Assembly (NCBI GenBank): GCA_023376005.1 | Contig: CM042145.1 | Span: 61,638,100 to 61,702,099 of the forward strand | Origin: Doryteuthis pealeii | Lineage: Eukaryota; Mollusca; Cephalopoda; Myopsida; Loliginidae | Direction: 5' to 3' | Length of the DNA: 64,000 nt | Shown here: positions 23,327 to 35,100 of the stretch, piece by piece | Position numbering within the stretch: position 1 is the first letter of the stretch | Layout of the letters: each line of letters opens with the position of its first letter | Notes under the pieces: model-generated | Databases searched by the model: none | What the model was told of the DNA's origin: nothing | Seen by the model: only the letters and a program-made list of their open reading frames with translations | Program-made: the position numbers and the translations under genes

Positions 23327-26126
23327 CCTGTTGGTTTCCATAACTTTGCAAAGATCATAAATTAATATTTTCCCATTTTTTTTCCAGACAACTCGTGTAA
23401 AAAAAAAAAAACCCATAGGAGTTATCTCCCTTGTAAACATATCTTACTGTCAAGTAAGCTGAAATCTCCGGCTCTCACCAGATGAGCAATGAACCAGTTC
23501 CGTATTGAAATGGGTGACAATCGCGATTAAAATTAAATCGCCGTTTAGTTTAAATTTAATGACCAGTTTTATCAATCATGTTTTACTTCTGCTTTTTTTT
23601 TCAGATTCAATGAATCAATGTTTTAAAAGAAATAAAAAACTGTTCTGTAGTTTAATTTAATATTTTGCAATAAAATTATTAATTAATATCAATAAGATTA
23701 TAATATAATCTTATTAATATCAATTTGATGCTTTTTAAATCAATACGATCACCTGTCCCTTATCACACAAACCATCCGAGTAAGACAAACAAGACATGTT
23801 GGAGAAGTAAAGATCAACTTATAATGGAAATCAGCATATGAATATGCTAGTGTGGATTGTCCAGCAAATACCTACAATAGACCAGCTCTGTGCAGATACT
23901 GGATGCTGCATGGAGGATTTACCAGGGAAAATGAGTGATAAGGACAGTTGGTGAGAGGTTGTCATGGGATGATTCCATAGAAAGATTTTAAGAACATCCA
24001 GTATGAAAGACCTCGTAGGTGGACAGAACTAAGAGTCCATTTCAAATTGTTTTATTTTTTTATCAATAAATTTTATTTTAATTTCTTAAAGCTTTAAAAT
24101 TTTAACCCACTCTTGAATTTCTATTTAAAAGTTTTTGACATATTTTCGTTTTGATTTTGATTCTTTTTATTGATTTTGATTAATCATCAGACAAATCATC
24201 TGACATTGAATTTTTAACACTTACTCTCCTTCTGCTATATATTTCAAAAATTAACATTTACTCGCCCAGATGGTTTTTTTTTTTTTGGGGGGGGGAGTTT
24301 TTTTTTTTTTGATCTTATTTTTTATTATTTTTTTGTTTTTTCTTGTTTTTATTTTTTGTTTTTGTTTTTTTGCTAGTGTAAATAATCTTATAAATGTCTG
24401 TGAATGTGCTTGTTCATCAAGGAATAATAATGCCATATTTGTGTGATGAGTGGGAATTTGAATTCCAATAATATCAATAGCTCAAGTTTCCAAGTACTTT
24501 AAAATTTGCCATTCAACTATAAATCTATATCATATGAGGCGTTTAGTAACAAGTAAAAAAAAAAAGGTGGGTGGACTGGTTCAGTGGAGGAAATCTAAGA
24601 ACACAAGTCCAGGAAGGGACAAAATGTATAATCTCCTGACAGAAGTTGGAAGAGGTGAGTTAGTTAAACAACACCTATAAATAGGCTGCCCTTCCCTTTC
24701 AAATTCATTCTAACATCTTCAGAAATGACTGTTACCTGCTTCTGTAAAGTTATACCGTAGTTATCTGACCCAAAGCAGGAGTGGGTCACTAAAGAAGTAT
24801 ATTTTTTACCAACTCCGACACATCATCGGCTAGCTCTACCTTAGTCACGAGAGTCGATTCTTTTTTTTTTTTGACACTCTGTTGTAAGTGCCACAACCTA
24901 AAAAATGAGAAAAATCTTTAACTCCCACTCCCCTCAGGCAATATCTTTCAATAATTCATTTTTATACCAACCAGAGGGCATTTTCATTTTTGTTTTGTTT
25001 TTTGCTAGTATGAATGATTAAAAAGAATTTGTTTGTTTTTTTTTTAAGATTTTATTAAAATAAAATGACAATAAAAAAATACTTTGTTCACTAATGAAAG
25101 ATTCAAATCTGAAAAGAAAATTGGCTCAAAAATTGAGCCATGGTCAGTCAATTGAAATAAATTGCAAAAAATATTGAGCAAAATCTTTTATAAAAAAGAA
25201 AAAAAGGGCCGTGATTTTAACTTGGTGGGTTGGGGCTGATATTACAAAATCAAATTTGTACCAATTGAATTTAACCCTCCATTTTTTTTTTAATTTGATA
25301 TTTTATTAAGAAAAATTCAAATTTAACATTTCAAGTTTTACTTTTCTCAGATCCACATCGTTACAACAATGGATTTCTTTAAAAATAACAGAAGTCCCAC
25401 ACCTCACCCCCATCACCAATAACCAAACAAAGACTGAGAAGAAGAAAACAGTTTGTAATACCAAGAGAATTAAACTTAAACTCCTATTCTTTTATTCTGT
25501 TAATAGCAGTATTAGCTGAACACTAACTTTTTATCATAAGTAAAAAACAAAACTCTAAAAAAAGTAAAAATCCCACAGCTTACCCCCACCCCCACCAACA
25601 ACAACCAACCAAAGACAAAGGAGAAAAAAAAGTTTGTAATACCAAAAGAGTTAACTTTAATTGGTCCAATAATTTTTCTTTTGATAAAATGCAAGAAAAC
25701 TTTTTTCTTTATAAATTCCAGAAACTCCTTTTCTTTTTCTTACTATTTATTCATTTTTTGGTTTTTTTACTCACTACCAAATTTCCTGGAGATTTAAAGA
25801 ATTTACCTCTATCCCATTCTAAGCTTAGTTTAGCTTAGGCAAAAAGTCATGTATATGGCACCCAGTGAGAATCAAATTCACTTCTCAGTAATAATTAAAT
25901 TTACTAAGCTTAAATTTGACATAAGGTCAAATATATGAAGATAGCCATCAGGGATCAAATTCACTTATGAGGATCTGCTTGAATAGCTTGTTTATCATTA
26001 CATTATTCATAATGCTGAAAAAAATATCATAGCTTGTATTTGTCACATGTATTAAGCACCTAGTAAGGGTCAAATTCACTAATTGATTGTGCAACACCAC
26101 TATGACAATTTGTCGCTATATCAGTT

Positions 26127-26210
26127 CAATAATTGTTACATTTAGTGTACGTAATACACATTATATATATATATGTATATATAATGTAAACAAATGTAAC
26201 AATTATTTTG
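26127..26210. repeat. Small inverted repeat with (TA)n centre
   Basis: The ends AATAATTGTTACATTT and AAATGTAACAATTATT are exact reverse complements around a TA-rich core. It may be a short MITE. Confidence 0.55.
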
Positions 26211-26934
26211 AGACAAAGGTAGGATTTACCCAACCACTAGAGCAGTGTACATACTTCAAGTAACCTTTTAAATTCAGATTTTATATCAAAGCAATTTTCT
26301 AAAAGAAAAATTTTCTCAACCAAAATTCCCAATTATATATTCTGTTCTTTAATAAGAAAAAAAACTTTGCTGAATTCCAAGAACTTTTTAAATTTTAGTT
26401 TCTGCTAAAACTTGATATGTTTAAACAAAGAGATAAATAAACACTTTAAAATGTACTAATAAATTCAAGAAGAGAAGGTGAGAATTCAATTTTGTTAAAA
26501 GCAGCACTATGCTTTTAACAAAATTGAATTCTCTCCCTTGTGGGATTTAACATAGTTGAATTCTCTCCCTTGTGATATTTTACATGAATGAGTTATCTCC
26601 CTTGTAAGCTGATGACAATTAAAGGTCACCCCACTATGCGAGAATAGAGTATTGCAATGAAAACTTTTGTAAATTGAAATAGCATAAAACAAAGAATTAG
26701 TGACCAATGATTTATACGGAGAATAATTTTGGTGTTTCCAGCCTCCCCACAAAAAATAACCTTGCATGAGATTTTTGCTGCAAAGATTACAAAAAAAAAA
26801 TTACTTTAATTTTGAAAGATTATGTAGTTTAAGGCAAGTTTGCAGGATATTTTGAGTCTTTACAAAGGACTGCAATGTAGAAAATACATTAACTTAAACA
26901 TACTGTTATATTTTATTTTGGTGTAAATGCTTAT

Positions 26935-27030
26935 TATTATAGGAAATGGATTTGTCAATCTGAGTTCAAATCCTGGACACTGCTTTTTGCATTGCACATA
27001 TCTCTAATACCCTTGAGAAAAGTATGAATA
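26935..27030 (+). mobile_element. SINE family B fragment
   Basis: AGGAAATGGATTTGTC, GAGTTCAAATCCTGGAC (box B-like) and AATACCCTTGAGAAAAGTAT match the complete family B copies at 32944-33235 and 63444-63718. Confidence 0.65.
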
Positions 27031-27747
27031 CAACTTTTCTCCCTTATGCTAAAGTGTTTCTCCCAAAATAATACAGGGCTTATATTAATTTTCATTCTGA
27101 AATATAACACCAGGGCTTATTTTCGGGGAATGTCTTATTCTTCATGTATCAAAAAATTACCTTACAAAGTAAAAAAAATTACGAAATTTCTAAATAAACA
27201 GAAATTACAAAAAACGATCTACATTTATTATAAAATAACATGTTATTCTATTCAAAAACTCATTAACGACAATTCATTAAAAGAATAATCATATCATGAT
27301 TCTCTGGAATGTTATTGCACTGCAAGCCAATGGATTCCAAAATTCTGCTGCTCTCAACTAGGGCTTATTTTAAGGGGAGAGATTATATTAAAATCATCAT
27401 GAAAAAACAAGTAGGTAGGTCTCATTTTGGGGAAAACACAATATGTATATAATACAGCAGAATGAGCTCTTTAAACTTGGTTTGACAACCAGTCTAGGAG
27501 AAGGAAAATTCTGGATTCAAACTAAACTAGTATGAGCTGGTGGTATTTTTTATTCTTAAAAATCTGCATGCAAGACCAGCAGGAGTCTCATATCTACACC
27601 AATGATGTTGTCCAATAGAACAGAGTTGGTAGAATGAGATGGAAGATGATATCAAACTGCCCGAGGGATTCTGGTTTTCAATTTTAAGTTATACACATGA
27701 CAGATTAACTAAAAGGTACAAAATAATTATTATGATATTCATACACA

Positions 27748-28275
27748 ACAAATCTAAGGAGGCACGAGGTGAAATGGTTATCATCATAGAAAATGGACAC
27801 AATGAGATGAGTTCAAATCCTAAATGAGGCTGTTTGCATTTCACATAACCCTACCCTTGGGAAAGGTATGAATCCAACTATTTCCCTCCAGCTATAGGTG
27901 GCAGGTCAGACTGGGCTCTGGGTCAGACTGGGCTCTTTAACCTTGATTAGGCAACGTTTAATACCCTTAGGAAAGGTATGAATCCAGCTTATTCTCCTTC
28001 CAGCTATGGGTAAATAGTAAGGCAGATTGGGCTCTTTAACCTTGATTTGGCAACCAGTCTAGGAGAAGGAAAACTCTGAATTCAAACCTGTTAATATATA
28101 TATATAATATATATATATTATATAATCTGGCATAAGGTCTTTTGCATTTCATTTCAAATTAATGCCATTGGGAAAGGCATGAATCCACCTCTTCTACCTC
28201 CCCCACCAACTATGGGTAAATAATAAGGCAGACTGGGCTCTTTAACCTTAATGTGACAATTGGTCTAGAAGAAGG
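27748..28275 (+). mobile_element. SINE family B, one copy plus two extra body segments
   Basis: The head (GAGGTGAAATGGTTATCATC) is present once. The body (CCCTTGGGAAAGGTATGAAT to ACCAGTCTAGGAGAAGGAAA) is repeated about three times, with (TA)n inserted near 28095-28128. Confidence 0.65.
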
Positions 28276-28311
28276 AAAACTTTGAATAATCATTATTAAT
28301 CTTAATTAGTA

Positions 28312-28711
28312 TCTTATTTATTAATAATATCTCTATTAAGATCTACCCAAGATTAGATTTGCCCCAATACAGCCCATATTATTAATGTGTTTAAAATCCT
28401 GCAATATGTGTGATATATCATTAAGAAATAAATGTTTACATAGTATATGATGTGAATAATTTGCATATCGGTTTTAACAAAACCGTTTTTTATAAATGAT
28501 TACTTGGTGTTATTGGTTTTTAATATGTTTTATTCTCAAATTTATTAAAAGCAATTCTATGTATAATTTTATATTGAAATCAATTAAAGTAAAAATAAGT
28601 GTAATCTTTTTTGTGTTCATATTCAATTTCATTAGGCTTTCTAATTCAATATGGTATTTATTCATATTAAAACTTAAATACTTGTGCCCAGAGTGCATAT
28701 ATTTTTGCTAG
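28312..28711 (+). mobile_element. Helitron, group 1, in the region 3' of the GH3 gene
   Basis: The 5' end TCTTATTTATTAATAATATC follows an A. The 3' end is a decayed hairpin (TGCCCAGAGTGCA), then ATATTTTTGCTAG followed by T, with CTAG at 28708-28711. The body matches 49681-49998 and, inverted, 55284-55700. No helicase is coded, so it is non-autonomous. Confidence 0.8.
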
Positions 28712-28984
28712 TTTAGATAATGTTTTTTATGAAAGACATGTTAAAGTTTTTCAATAATAATGTACATCTTTTATAGGAAAAAAAAAGCAGCGTAAAGTGA
28801 ATTTAGAAAAAGGTGTGGGGAAACTTGTAGTATTTTTAAAAAATATTTTAATAAATGTGTACTGTGATGTGCCACTGAGTAAAGATTTGAATACATTTTC
28901 ATTTTAATGTTAAAAAAACAAAACAAAAATTGTGCTCATTTTCAATTCTTTTTAACTATTGCCAAAAAGAGCACAAACCTGGCA

Positions 28985-29112
28985 TTAAATTTTGTAGTTT
29001 GGTCCTAAGAAATGATTGGATCCTGTTAAAGAAATTGTCTTCTTCAAGATATTAGAGCTGACTCTTCGTTTAACTCCAGGCTGGTGACCTCCAACAGTAA
29101 CCACTATCTCAC
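28985..29112 (-). CDS. GH3 gene exon 12, C-terminus and stop
   Basis: The two first bases complete Gly716. The exon then reads EIVVTVGGHQPGVKRRVSSN to the C-terminus GPNYKI and TAA at 28987-28985. The family usually ends G-x-x-x-x-x-V-G, which fits. Acceptor TTTTTTTTCAG. In the next 150 bases of the transcript the only poly(A)-signal-like hexamers are ATTAAA variants, for example near 28904-28909, so the transcript end is uncertain. Confidence 0.9.
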
Positions 29113-32100
29113 CTGAAAAAAAAGAAGACAGTATTTATCAGAGGTAATCACGTTAGGAATTATTATCAGGCATGAACTTTAATGGTGTGTCCTTAATATT
29201 ATTATATCAGTCTATGCTTTTTAACTTGTTTGATTGGTTATATTTTATGGCATATCAACCCTTGTTGGGTTATTTTATACCAAAGACATTTTTTTTTATT
29301 CATTCTTGATCATTATTTCAATTTTTTTTTAAACACAATCTTTTAAACTTATGTTTTTTTCTATTTAACTTATAAATCAGACCTTAACTCCGGGGCGGAG
29401 AGGAATTGCAAGTATTGGTGATGAAGGTTTACTTCACACTCCTCAGAATTCCAAACAGAAAGACGGGCAGACAGAGAAGCCCCCTTCAATCAATTGGCTG
29501 GTCATGTCAAGCCCTAGAACCTATATGATTGTCTCAGCCTTATTTCCCTTATAGCAAGCTCCAACCCTTTTTATCATATATGTGCTAGAAAGCACTGGAT
29601 GAGAGTTTTAATTCCCTGGGTATAACATTAAACACTATCTGATGGTGAAGTTCCAATTCTGGAGCTCTGGGGAATGTGGAGTACCCCTTCATCACCATTA
29701 CTCCCAGGTTCACTCTGACCCAGTTTGGCAGTACCCATAGGGGTCCAATTTATGGGTTAAATAGAAAAAATGAGTTTAAAAAAAACTGTTTTAAAAAAAT
29801 GAATTTTTTTTAAATTTAGTACCCATCAATAATGAATTAAAAAAAACATCTTTGGCATAAAATAACCTAACAAGGGTTGAAATGCCGTAAAATCCAACCA
29901 ACCAAATATATAACTATTTTCTTTTTAGTCCACACACATACATGCATATTCATACATATCCATATAGGGTTTTCTTAATTTCACACATATATACACTATA
30001 GATATACGCACATACACAAATATATTCAATTTTCTTTTTTTTAGTTTACACACACACATACATACATATACACGTACCAAACATTGTCGTGTAACATCTG
30101 TCATTACACCAAGGAATAATTCATTATGTGCTTGTTGTGAGAAAGGACATTTTTTTTAATAACCTGGTACCATCTATCTATCTATACATATATAAAGGGT
30201 AGTTTGTGTGTATGTATGTCTAAAGGAAACTATGAAAATAAAACAATTATGGTCAAAGTAAATATATACACACATTCACTATCACTAGAGCTTGCTTTTT
30301 GAGCAAAAATAATGAAGGTTTGATTTATATTATTGAAGATAATTAAAATATAAAATTTAAATAACAGCATAGAATTTTTTTGCATTTAATATTTTAAATA
30401 GTAGACATTATTTTTTTCTTTTCAGAGCAGCTGGATCAACGCAAGGTCTTTTTTACATAGAAATTTTTAATGGGGCATACTATCAGGATCCAACTCATGA
30501 TTCAATAATAATGCATCTGTGAGACTAACTTTTTTACATCTACCCACTACCCAGACAATACCGAGTAGCCACTTCTAGTGTATATATAAAGGGTAGGTGG
30601 GTGTATGTATGTCAGGAGGAAACTATGAAAATAAAACAATTAACAACAAAGTAAATATATATATATACACATTAAATATCACCAGGGCTTGCTTTTTGTG
30701 CAAAAATAATGAAGATTTTATTCATATTTGGGAAGATATTTAAAAATCAAAATGTGTATAATAACAGAAGAGAAAATCTTAAGTGTTATTTATTTATTTG
30801 TATTTTTTTTCACCTTGAAATATATTGATTGATTGATTGAATTAATTGCCTCATTTATATCTTATTTTTTTAATTTGTAAATTATTTCTTATTGTATTCT
30901 TATATGTGATGTCATTCCCTTTACCGAGGCAGAAAAATTCCTGACGTCTCACCAGGTCTTTTTTACGTACGGATTTTTATTTGGGATCTCGTGCTAAATA
31001 ATAATGGATCTGCAAGACAAACTTTTTTATCCTCTCTCTACCCAGGCGACGCCAGGTAGCCACTTCTAGTTTGTTTATAATATGTTATATTATAACAAAA
31101 TCTTTTCGGAATGTTTTTTTTTTATCTTTCAAATAAATGCTTACCCTTTTCAACAATAAATCCTTTGTGGTCCTCCCAAACAGCCAATTGTTTTGGTTGA
31201 ATTGTAAATTTCAATTGGACACTTTCTTTGACAACTAATGGAGTTCGTTCAAATCCAACCAATTGTATTTTGGGCATTGGCACCGAGGGATTTACCCAAG
31301 AAATATAAACCTGTGTCACCTGAAATAAAAAAGAAAACAGGAATTCATCAAAGACAAATTGAAAAATACAGAATGTTATGAAGGAATCCTTAAATGGTAT
31401 TTTATACAAAACATTTTTATATTGAGTGATATGATGCTGTCTAAGATTATAATTAGTTATGCAGAGGTGCAATTTGGATATGTAGAGACAAAGGAAAGAC
31501 CCAAAAGAAAGGAAAATAGAAGAGAAGCAAAAATCAAGCAATATTGCTACTAGGAAAAAAACAAAAACAAAAAAAATAACAAAAAAAAAACAACAAAAAA
31601 AACAAAAGACTTCTCAATTGTTACGACTTACATTCCTTTCAGTCTCATATATCCAACGCGTTTTTCTTCTTAGTAACATCCTAGCCATGCCAATACATTT
31701 ATTAAAAAGAAAATGTCTAAGTCGCGCGATCCTGTTTATAACAACTACTCTTATCATTGATTGGCTGAAGAATTGGCCATTCAGATATAAAGAGTCCGAG
31801 GATCGCGTTGACGTATTATAAGTTTTTTTGTTGGCGTTGCATAAGGGTGGCGTGTTGGAGTTTGATTGTCTCCAACGGGGTCTGGCTGGCTGAGGGGGGT
31901 ATTATGTTGGAAGACCCGAAACCCCCCTATGAAGCCAGCCAATAACATAACTGACGACGCCATCCTGCACTAAGTCTAGCGTATTTCAAACAAACGTGAG
32001 TACCACTTGTTGTACCGGCCATTCCTACAGTGGAGAATATACACCGGTTCTCACTATAAATAGTGAGACACCGAGTGAAAAGGTTGTACTGTTACCGTTA

Positions 32101-35100
32101 ACGACAAGCTAGTCGTTCCTGTACCATTATTGTAAATACACTTGTCTTATTTTACCCTATCTCGACTTGACTTCTTTTTTACTGTTGGATTAACATCACA
32201 ACACCACTCTTGTTAGACGTTCAGTTTAGCTCAGTCAGTAGAGCATCTGGATTCAATACCAGCCCTTTCCAACTGAGCACATGAATAGCACAGCTTGTAT
32301 GTTAAAATGGGGAGCTGATGGTAGGTTTGAGTTTCAACCTCAGACACAAAACAATTTCCCTGGTCTAGCACAAGTGAAAAGGGGATAGACTCCCTTGCTG
32401 TCTGGCAGATATCAACAATAAGCTACTCTACCAACTTTACTTACTTTACTTCCTATGTCCCATAATTGTTGTTACATTAACTATTTGTAGAAGTTTTCCC
32501 CCAGATAACATAGAAACAACATAATACTCAGTCGCAGTGGGATTCTACCTACCGTCGAGTTAGCAGACAAGAACAACATGCAAGCTGTAACTTAAATACA
32601 GTCCTTGCATGCTGGTGGCACATTGCAGACTGAGGGCTGAAGAGTGGGTACTTATCCATATCTCTACCCACCCTGAATACCATCAGCCAATCAAAACACA
32701 GGAAGTGAACTTGCCAGAGTTCATAATGGAATAACCCAAAGCTGCATAGAAACCACATGCCAACACTCTAGAGATAGTTTTGTAGTCAGCTTGTAACAGA
32801 GCTGAATACTTGGCAAATCCAACACTATTATGGGACACTGGTTTAGTGCTAGTGAAAAGGGGATAGACTCCCTTGCTGTCCGGCTGATACTAACAATAGG
32901 CCACTCCACCTTTACTTACTTTACCATCTATATCATAATGATTAGGAGGCACGTGGTCGAATGGTTAAAGTCATAGGAAATGGACTCGTCAAACCGAGTT
33001 CAATTCCGGGACGAAGCTGTTTGCATTTCACATAGTGCTAATACCCTTGGGAAAGGTATGAATCCAATTCTCCCTCCAGCTATGGGTAAATAGCAGGACA
33101 GACTGGGCTCTTTAACCATGACTAGGTAACCAGTCTAGGAGAAGGAAAACTCTGAATTCAAACCTGTTAAACTCTGCTTAAGTAATTGACCTTGCATTGC
33201 ATCCTGCTCGTGTGGAGGGGTTGGTAAATATCTATATCATAATGATTAAATTTTTGTTTGTATGTTCAACAAAAATGGCAAATCAGATTAACTAAAACAA
33301 TTATTTGTATTAGATAAAAAATACTTGAAACAATACAATCGTCTGCAAATTATTTGTATTTAGAATATTTGATATTGTCCAACTGTGAGCAAAAAACTCT
33401 TAAGAAACAACTACACAAAAAAAGGAAAATATAAATCTACAATGAATGCAATTCCCTAACCTTTAGACATAAAAGAACTCTAAACAAGATGACATGCCAT
33501 TAAAATCAATTGATCTGATTCAAATCTAAATTTAAATTACTTTAAGACTGATAAAATTTAGAAATAAATTAAGTTTGGAAAGGGTTAAAAAAAATACTTG
33601 GAAATCAATTTTTGATATCTGACAATGCCTTCTGGGTATTACTTACTTCAGCACCTTCATAAGGTCCGAGGTTTTGAAGTTGAACAGAAAGTTCCACTGG
33701 TTTCCCTGCAGTCACATTAGCAGGAATATCAAAATTTGAATAGAGAAACTTTGAGTAAGAAAGTCCATAACCAAAGTGATAGAGAGGTTCACCAATAAAA
33801 TAACGGTATGTCCGCCCTGTCATCGTGTAGTTTGTCATTGGTGGAATCTGTAATAGAAGGAAACAAACAAAAATAATACTTATTTTCTATCACAAAAGAA
33901 TTTATTAAAATTATAGAAAAGTAACAATAAATATGTTGGGAGATAAAAACTTAGGGTTTGAGGAACTCTCCAATGTTATGAGTCCGTTTTAGTCACATGA
34001 CAAAGTGAACTCTAAAATCTCCCTTTTTTTACAAACACAACTTGAGAAATGACAGATGTAGTCGTTCACTCCTCTACAGCAGCACATATGGTGCCTGTCT
34101 TTGTTTTAAGAAACATTTTCTTCATGGTTCCTTGAACACATGAATCTTTTATCATTTGGAACGGAAATTTAGTTCCCTCCTTCTATGTTGTAAAAATAAA
34201 ATATTATATTGTATTAACTGAATTGTCTTTTTTTTCCTACCGATTATTCTATTCTCTTAAGCTTAAGAAATGGACTTTGTGTCGCATCCTATTCGTGCGG
34301 AGGAGTTGGTAAATATTTATATACTACTGCAATAAAAATGTTTCTTTCTTTCTTTTTTTTCTTTTTTAGAATTCGCAACTGATCTCACCTGATCCATGGA
34401 TGCTGGCCAAGTAAGAGGTAATCTGGCTGATGGATTGGAATCTGGTACTTGACCATTTACAAGCATTGAATAGAGGGCAGTGCCGGCAGTTTGGGCAGGG
34501 AAGAAACATTGGACAATAGCCGATACTTGAGGACTTTTGTCAGCCCAAGAAATGTCCAATGGTCCTGCACTGAACACAAGTAATATCACAGGAATACCAG
34601 AACCTGAATAAGAAAAGAAATACAAGTTGAAAAATACTGTAAATGAAATAATGGTTTGTATTATTTGGACCATTCAGACTATTGTCTTCATCATTATTGT
34701 TATATACACAACCTTTCAGCCAATGTGCCCTCCGGCCTTCTTCAGGTGTTTCTTGTCAAACTCAGGAGCCTTCACAGAACTTTGAACCGAACCTTTTATT
34801 CATTCCACGGGGGTAAACCATTCTCATTCCGTTAATCATGAGTACAAGTGTTAAGTTATGTTAAGTATTCTATATTATTATCACCAGAAGGAGAATAGTC
34901 TACCCCCATGGATTGAATAAAGGTTTTGGTTCCGAATTTCTGTGAAGGTTCCTGATTATGACACATGAATGTTCCCAAGTTCAACAAGAAACACCGGGCT
35001 AAGTAAATCAGAAGGCACATCGGCTAAAACATTTTTTAAATGAGGCTTGATTATTTCGATTATTTGGATTATTCGAACTATTGTCCTCATCTTTAGTGTC

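Larger units (their letters stand above)
23035..28311. other. No gene seen; low-complexity and repeat fragments
   Basis: AT-rich DNA with a poly(T) run at 23291-23323, T/G runs near 24270-24365, and an AT palindrome near 23680-23730. A stretch at about 23750-24040 may be a decayed retroelement end (low confidence). A tandem pair with period about 178 bp lies at 25390-25660 (AATCCCACAGCTTACCCCCA and its copy). There are fragments of SINE family B. The lysine-rich frames here are chance. Confidence 0.5.

Noticed and set aside
23234..23440. Lysine-rich minus-strand frame
   Set aside because: Product of a poly(T) run; low complexity.
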